Source: an uncultured Planctomycetota bacterium (GTDB lineage: Bacteria > Planctomycetota > Planctomycetia > Pirellulales > Thermoguttaceae). Taken from it: a DNA stretch of 46,325 nucleotides. Of this stretch, positions 44,801 to 46,325 are shown piece after piece (the stretch's first letter is position 1; the number at the start of each line of letters is the position of its first letter). The stretch is taken from NCBI GenBank assembly GCA_902772705.1, contig CACYBR010000151.1, positions 1 to 46,325 on the forward strand, read 5' to 3'. The position numbers were made by a program, and so were the translations under genes. The notes under the pieces are model-generated. The model made no database searches. It was not told where the DNA came from and saw only the letters and a list, made by a program, of their open reading frames with translations.

Positions 44801-44829
44801 TTGACCTTGGCGGGGAATATGCCGAGTAA
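41785..44829 (+). CDS. purL: Phosphoribosylformylglycinamidine synthase, large subunit with PurS-like N-terminus
   Basis: PurL turns FGAR into FGAM in purine synthesis, using ammonia from PurQ. The 1014 residues are longer than small PurL (about 740) and shorter than fused PurL (about 1300). The N-terminal 170 residues resemble tandem PurS-like domains (for example [20 protein letters not shown]), so PurS seems to be fused. The core shows [50 protein letters not shown] and [17 protein letters not shown]. PurQ is encoded separately 71 bases downstream. Its ATG is inside the end of tyrA, suggesting translational coupling. Confidence 0.95.
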   Translation: [1014 protein letters not shown]

Positions 44830-44900
44830 GCGAAGACGCGATAATCAGCCGACTTGGAAATCAAGCTAACTTAGAGTATCACTATAACGGAACGATAAAA

Positions 44901-45659
44901 ATGAGACCGAACGTATTAGTTTTAAGAGCGCCAGGGACGAATTGCGATCTGGAAACGTCCTACGCTTTCGAGGTTGCGGGCGCGACGACGGAACGGATTC
45001 ACGTTAATCGAATTTTGGAAGATCCTTCGATAATCGCTCGTTTCCAGATCATGTGTTTTCCCGGCGGCTTCAGTTACGGCGACGATATCGCCGCAGGCCG
45101 AGTTCTTGCGACAAAGGTTCGTAGCCGTCTTTTTGACGCGATCCGACAGTTTCGCGACGCCGGCAAACTCATCCTTGGTATTTGCAACGGCTTCCAGATC
45201 CTTATCAAGTCCGGTATCCTCGTCGCAGACGACGAACAGGGCGCCCCAGTTACGCTGACTTGGAATAAGTCTGGCGTTTATACCGACCGCTGGACTCGCC
45301 TTGTCGTTAAGAGCGACAAATGCGTTTTCCTCAAAGGCGTGGAAGAAATGTACCTGCCGATTGCTCATGCGGAGGGTAAATTCATGGCGCGTGACGAAGC
45401 GGTTTTGGATAAGCTTGAAGGAGAGGGACGCCTTGTTCTTCGTTATGTCCACGAAGATAATCCAAACGGGGCCATGCGCGACGTCGCGGGCGTCTGTGAC
45501 GAAACTGGTCATGTCTTTGGCCTGATGCCGCATCCGGAACGTCATATTGATAGGACCCAGCGTCCCAACTGGACTCGCTGTCAGAACGAGCCCGGTTTTT
45601 CCAACAAGGTAGGCGACGGTCTTGTAATCTTCAAGAACGCTGTTGATTATTTTGCTTGA
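44901..45659 (+). CDS. purQ: Phosphoribosylformylglycinamidine synthase, glutaminase subunit
   Basis: PurQ hydrolyses glutamine and passes ammonia to PurL. The 252-residue protein is a class I glutamine amidotransferase with the nucleophile Cys95 in GICNGFQIL, the early FPGGFSYGDDIAAGR and the C-terminal His and Glu in MPHPERH. It starts with VLVLRAPGTNCDLE, typical of the stand-alone subunit. It is the last gene of tyrA-purL-purQ and is followed by a clear terminator. Confidence 0.95.
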   Translation: MRPNVLVLRAPGTNCDLETSYAFEVAGATTERIHVNRILEDPSIIARFQIMCFPGGFSYGDDIAAGRVLATKVRSRLFDAIRQFRDAGKLILGICNGFQILIKSGILVADDEQGAPVTLTWNKSGVYTDRWTRLVVKSDKCVFLKGVEEMYLPIAHAEGKFMARDEAVLDKLEGEGRLVLRYVHEDNPNGAMRDVAGVCDETGHVFGLMPHPERHIDRTQRPNWTRCQNEPGFSNKVGDGLVIFKNAVDYFA

Positions 45660-45680
45660 TTTGACTCTGGGCGGGCGTTT

Positions 45681-45730
45681 AAAAAAGAAGCCGAGCGCTT
45701 CCGAAAGGAGAGCGTTCGGCTTTCGTTTTT
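45681..45730. terminator. Bidirectional terminator after purQ
   Basis: A 12-base stem with one G-T pair (45688-45699 with 45711-45722) has an 11-base loop. On the plus strand it is followed by CGTTTTT. On the minus strand the A-run at 45681-45686 supplies the T-run for the convergent polyferredoxin gene. Confidence 0.85.
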
Positions 45731-45739
45731 AGGGCGTTG

Positions 45740-46325
45740 TCACGCTCTTTTTACGATGGAAAGCGCCTTGATTCTTTCCTCGGAACCTGCTTCGACGTAT
45801 TCTCCCAATTCCTGTAAGACCGGTTCTCCCGGACACATTGCGACGCAACGTCCACAGCCAACACATAGTTTTTCGTCAATCGTTGGAAGACTGAGGTATT
45901 CTTCGTCTGACCATACGAAATCGATGGCCTCATAAGGACATTCGCGTCGGCAAATCGAGCATTCCTGATCGAAGTAGAGCATACAATGCTCCGCCTTAAA
46001 ACGAGCCACCGCGATAGGCTTCTTAGCCTTTTCTTCAAATGTTAAAAGCGATATTGCGCCTGTCGGACAGGCTCTTCCACATGCGTTGCATTTCTTTTCG
46101 CAAAAACGCTCGCCTGATTGAAAATCGATCTGAGGAGTATTGCGAAGGAGAACTTTTGTTAAGTATGACGCGTCGCCGTTCTTATTGTAGTCCGATTCTG
46201 AACTTTCTGAACTTTCTGAACTGTTATCATTGAAATCAACCAATGTTAAAATATTATTGGGACATGATATAACACAGCGTCCGCAACGTGAGCAACGCGA
46301 CAGAAACTCTTCTTCAGGAAGTGCG
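45740..46325 (-). CDS. Polyferredoxin of the NapG/MauM type (5' end outside window)
   Basis: The frame is open to the right edge, and the visible 194 residues carry four cysteine sets for [4Fe-4S] clusters. The first, at the edge, is CSRCGRCVISCP. The second and third are CNACGRACPTGAI and CSICRRECPYEAI with their leading Cys. The fourth is CVGCGRCVAMCP. Such proteins pass electrons in nitrate-reductase accessory or quinol-oxidising systems (NapG, MauM). Between clusters 1 and 2 is a Ser/Glu/Asp-rich linker of about 35 residues. A TTG at 46243 is not the start, because the first cluster lies upstream of it. Partner genes lie outside the window. Confidence 0.85.
   Translation of the reverse strand, partial: ALPEEEFLSRCSRCGRCVISCPNNILTLVDFNDNSSESSESSESDYNKNGDASYLTKVLLRNTPQIDFQSGERFCEKKCNACGRACPTGAISLLTFEEKAKKPIAVARFKAEHCMLYFDQECSICRRECPYEAIDFVWSDEEYLSLPTIDEKLCVGCGRCVAMCPGEPVLQELGEYVEAGSEERIKALSIVKRA

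Overview
The window looks like bacterial chromosome of a planctomycete-like organism, most likely a moderate-GC member of the Pirellulales. No rRNA or other marker gene is present, so this is inference from protein families. The clues are a GxGYxYP-family secreted protein, a GH99-like secreted enzyme, a ThuA-domain protein and a TIM-barrel epimerase with twin-arginine signals, an OleC-like ligase, AtpE and AtpF with signal-peptide-like N-termini, and weak or absent Shine-Dalgarno sites at many starts. I see no tRNA, rRNA, CRISPR, insertion sequence or prophage.

Layout. 1-5703: the end of an unknown gene, a P-loop ATPase with a long acidic insert, pyrD, thiC and ribD, ending in a strong bidirectional terminator. 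5734-7759 (minus): an isochorismatase-like hydrolase, a HEAT-like lipoprotein and rpsU. 8100-19640 (minus): a glycan-utilisation region. Five genes (sugar isomerase, two GH39-like paralogues, an unknown secreted protein, a GH99-like enzyme) run from one promoter with a palindrome just downstream and end at a terminator; a GxGYxYP gene follows. 20129-25818 (plus): asnS, an MFS sugar porter, a secreted C45-type acyltransferase/peptidase and a Tat-exported sugar isomerase/epimerase-like protein, each with its own promoter or terminator signals.

26182-34706 (plus) is a complete F1Fo ATP synthase locus: an AtpZ-like gene, an AtpI-like gene, then atpB-E-F-H-A-G-D-C, closed by a terminator. 34822-36000 is a metallo-beta-lactamase-fold hydrolase whose 3' end overlaps the 3' end of mnmE on the other strand. 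The minus strand then carries oleC-like and mnmE (one unit) and a separate ThuA gene. 40704-45659 (plus) is tyrA-purL-purQ. The last gene, running off the right edge on the minus strand, is a polyferredoxin of the NapG/MauM type.

How it works together. Most of the window is housekeeping: pyrimidine, purine, thiamine, riboflavin and tyrosine synthesis, tRNA charging and modification, and energy conversion. The accessory content is the glycan operon, whose secreted hydrolases and cytoplasmic L-fucose/L-arabinose-type isomerase suggest use of an arabinose-, fucose- or xylose-containing glycan; the nearby sugar porter could import the products. The least explained non-coding signal is the ribD leader. 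A consensus promoter places the predicted RNA 5' end at the start of two interleaved perfect 9-bp complementary pairs, with no recognisable FMN riboswitch. Several housekeeping proteins (RibD, TyrA, MnmE, MFS porter) and the P-loop ATPase carry hydrophilic insertions.
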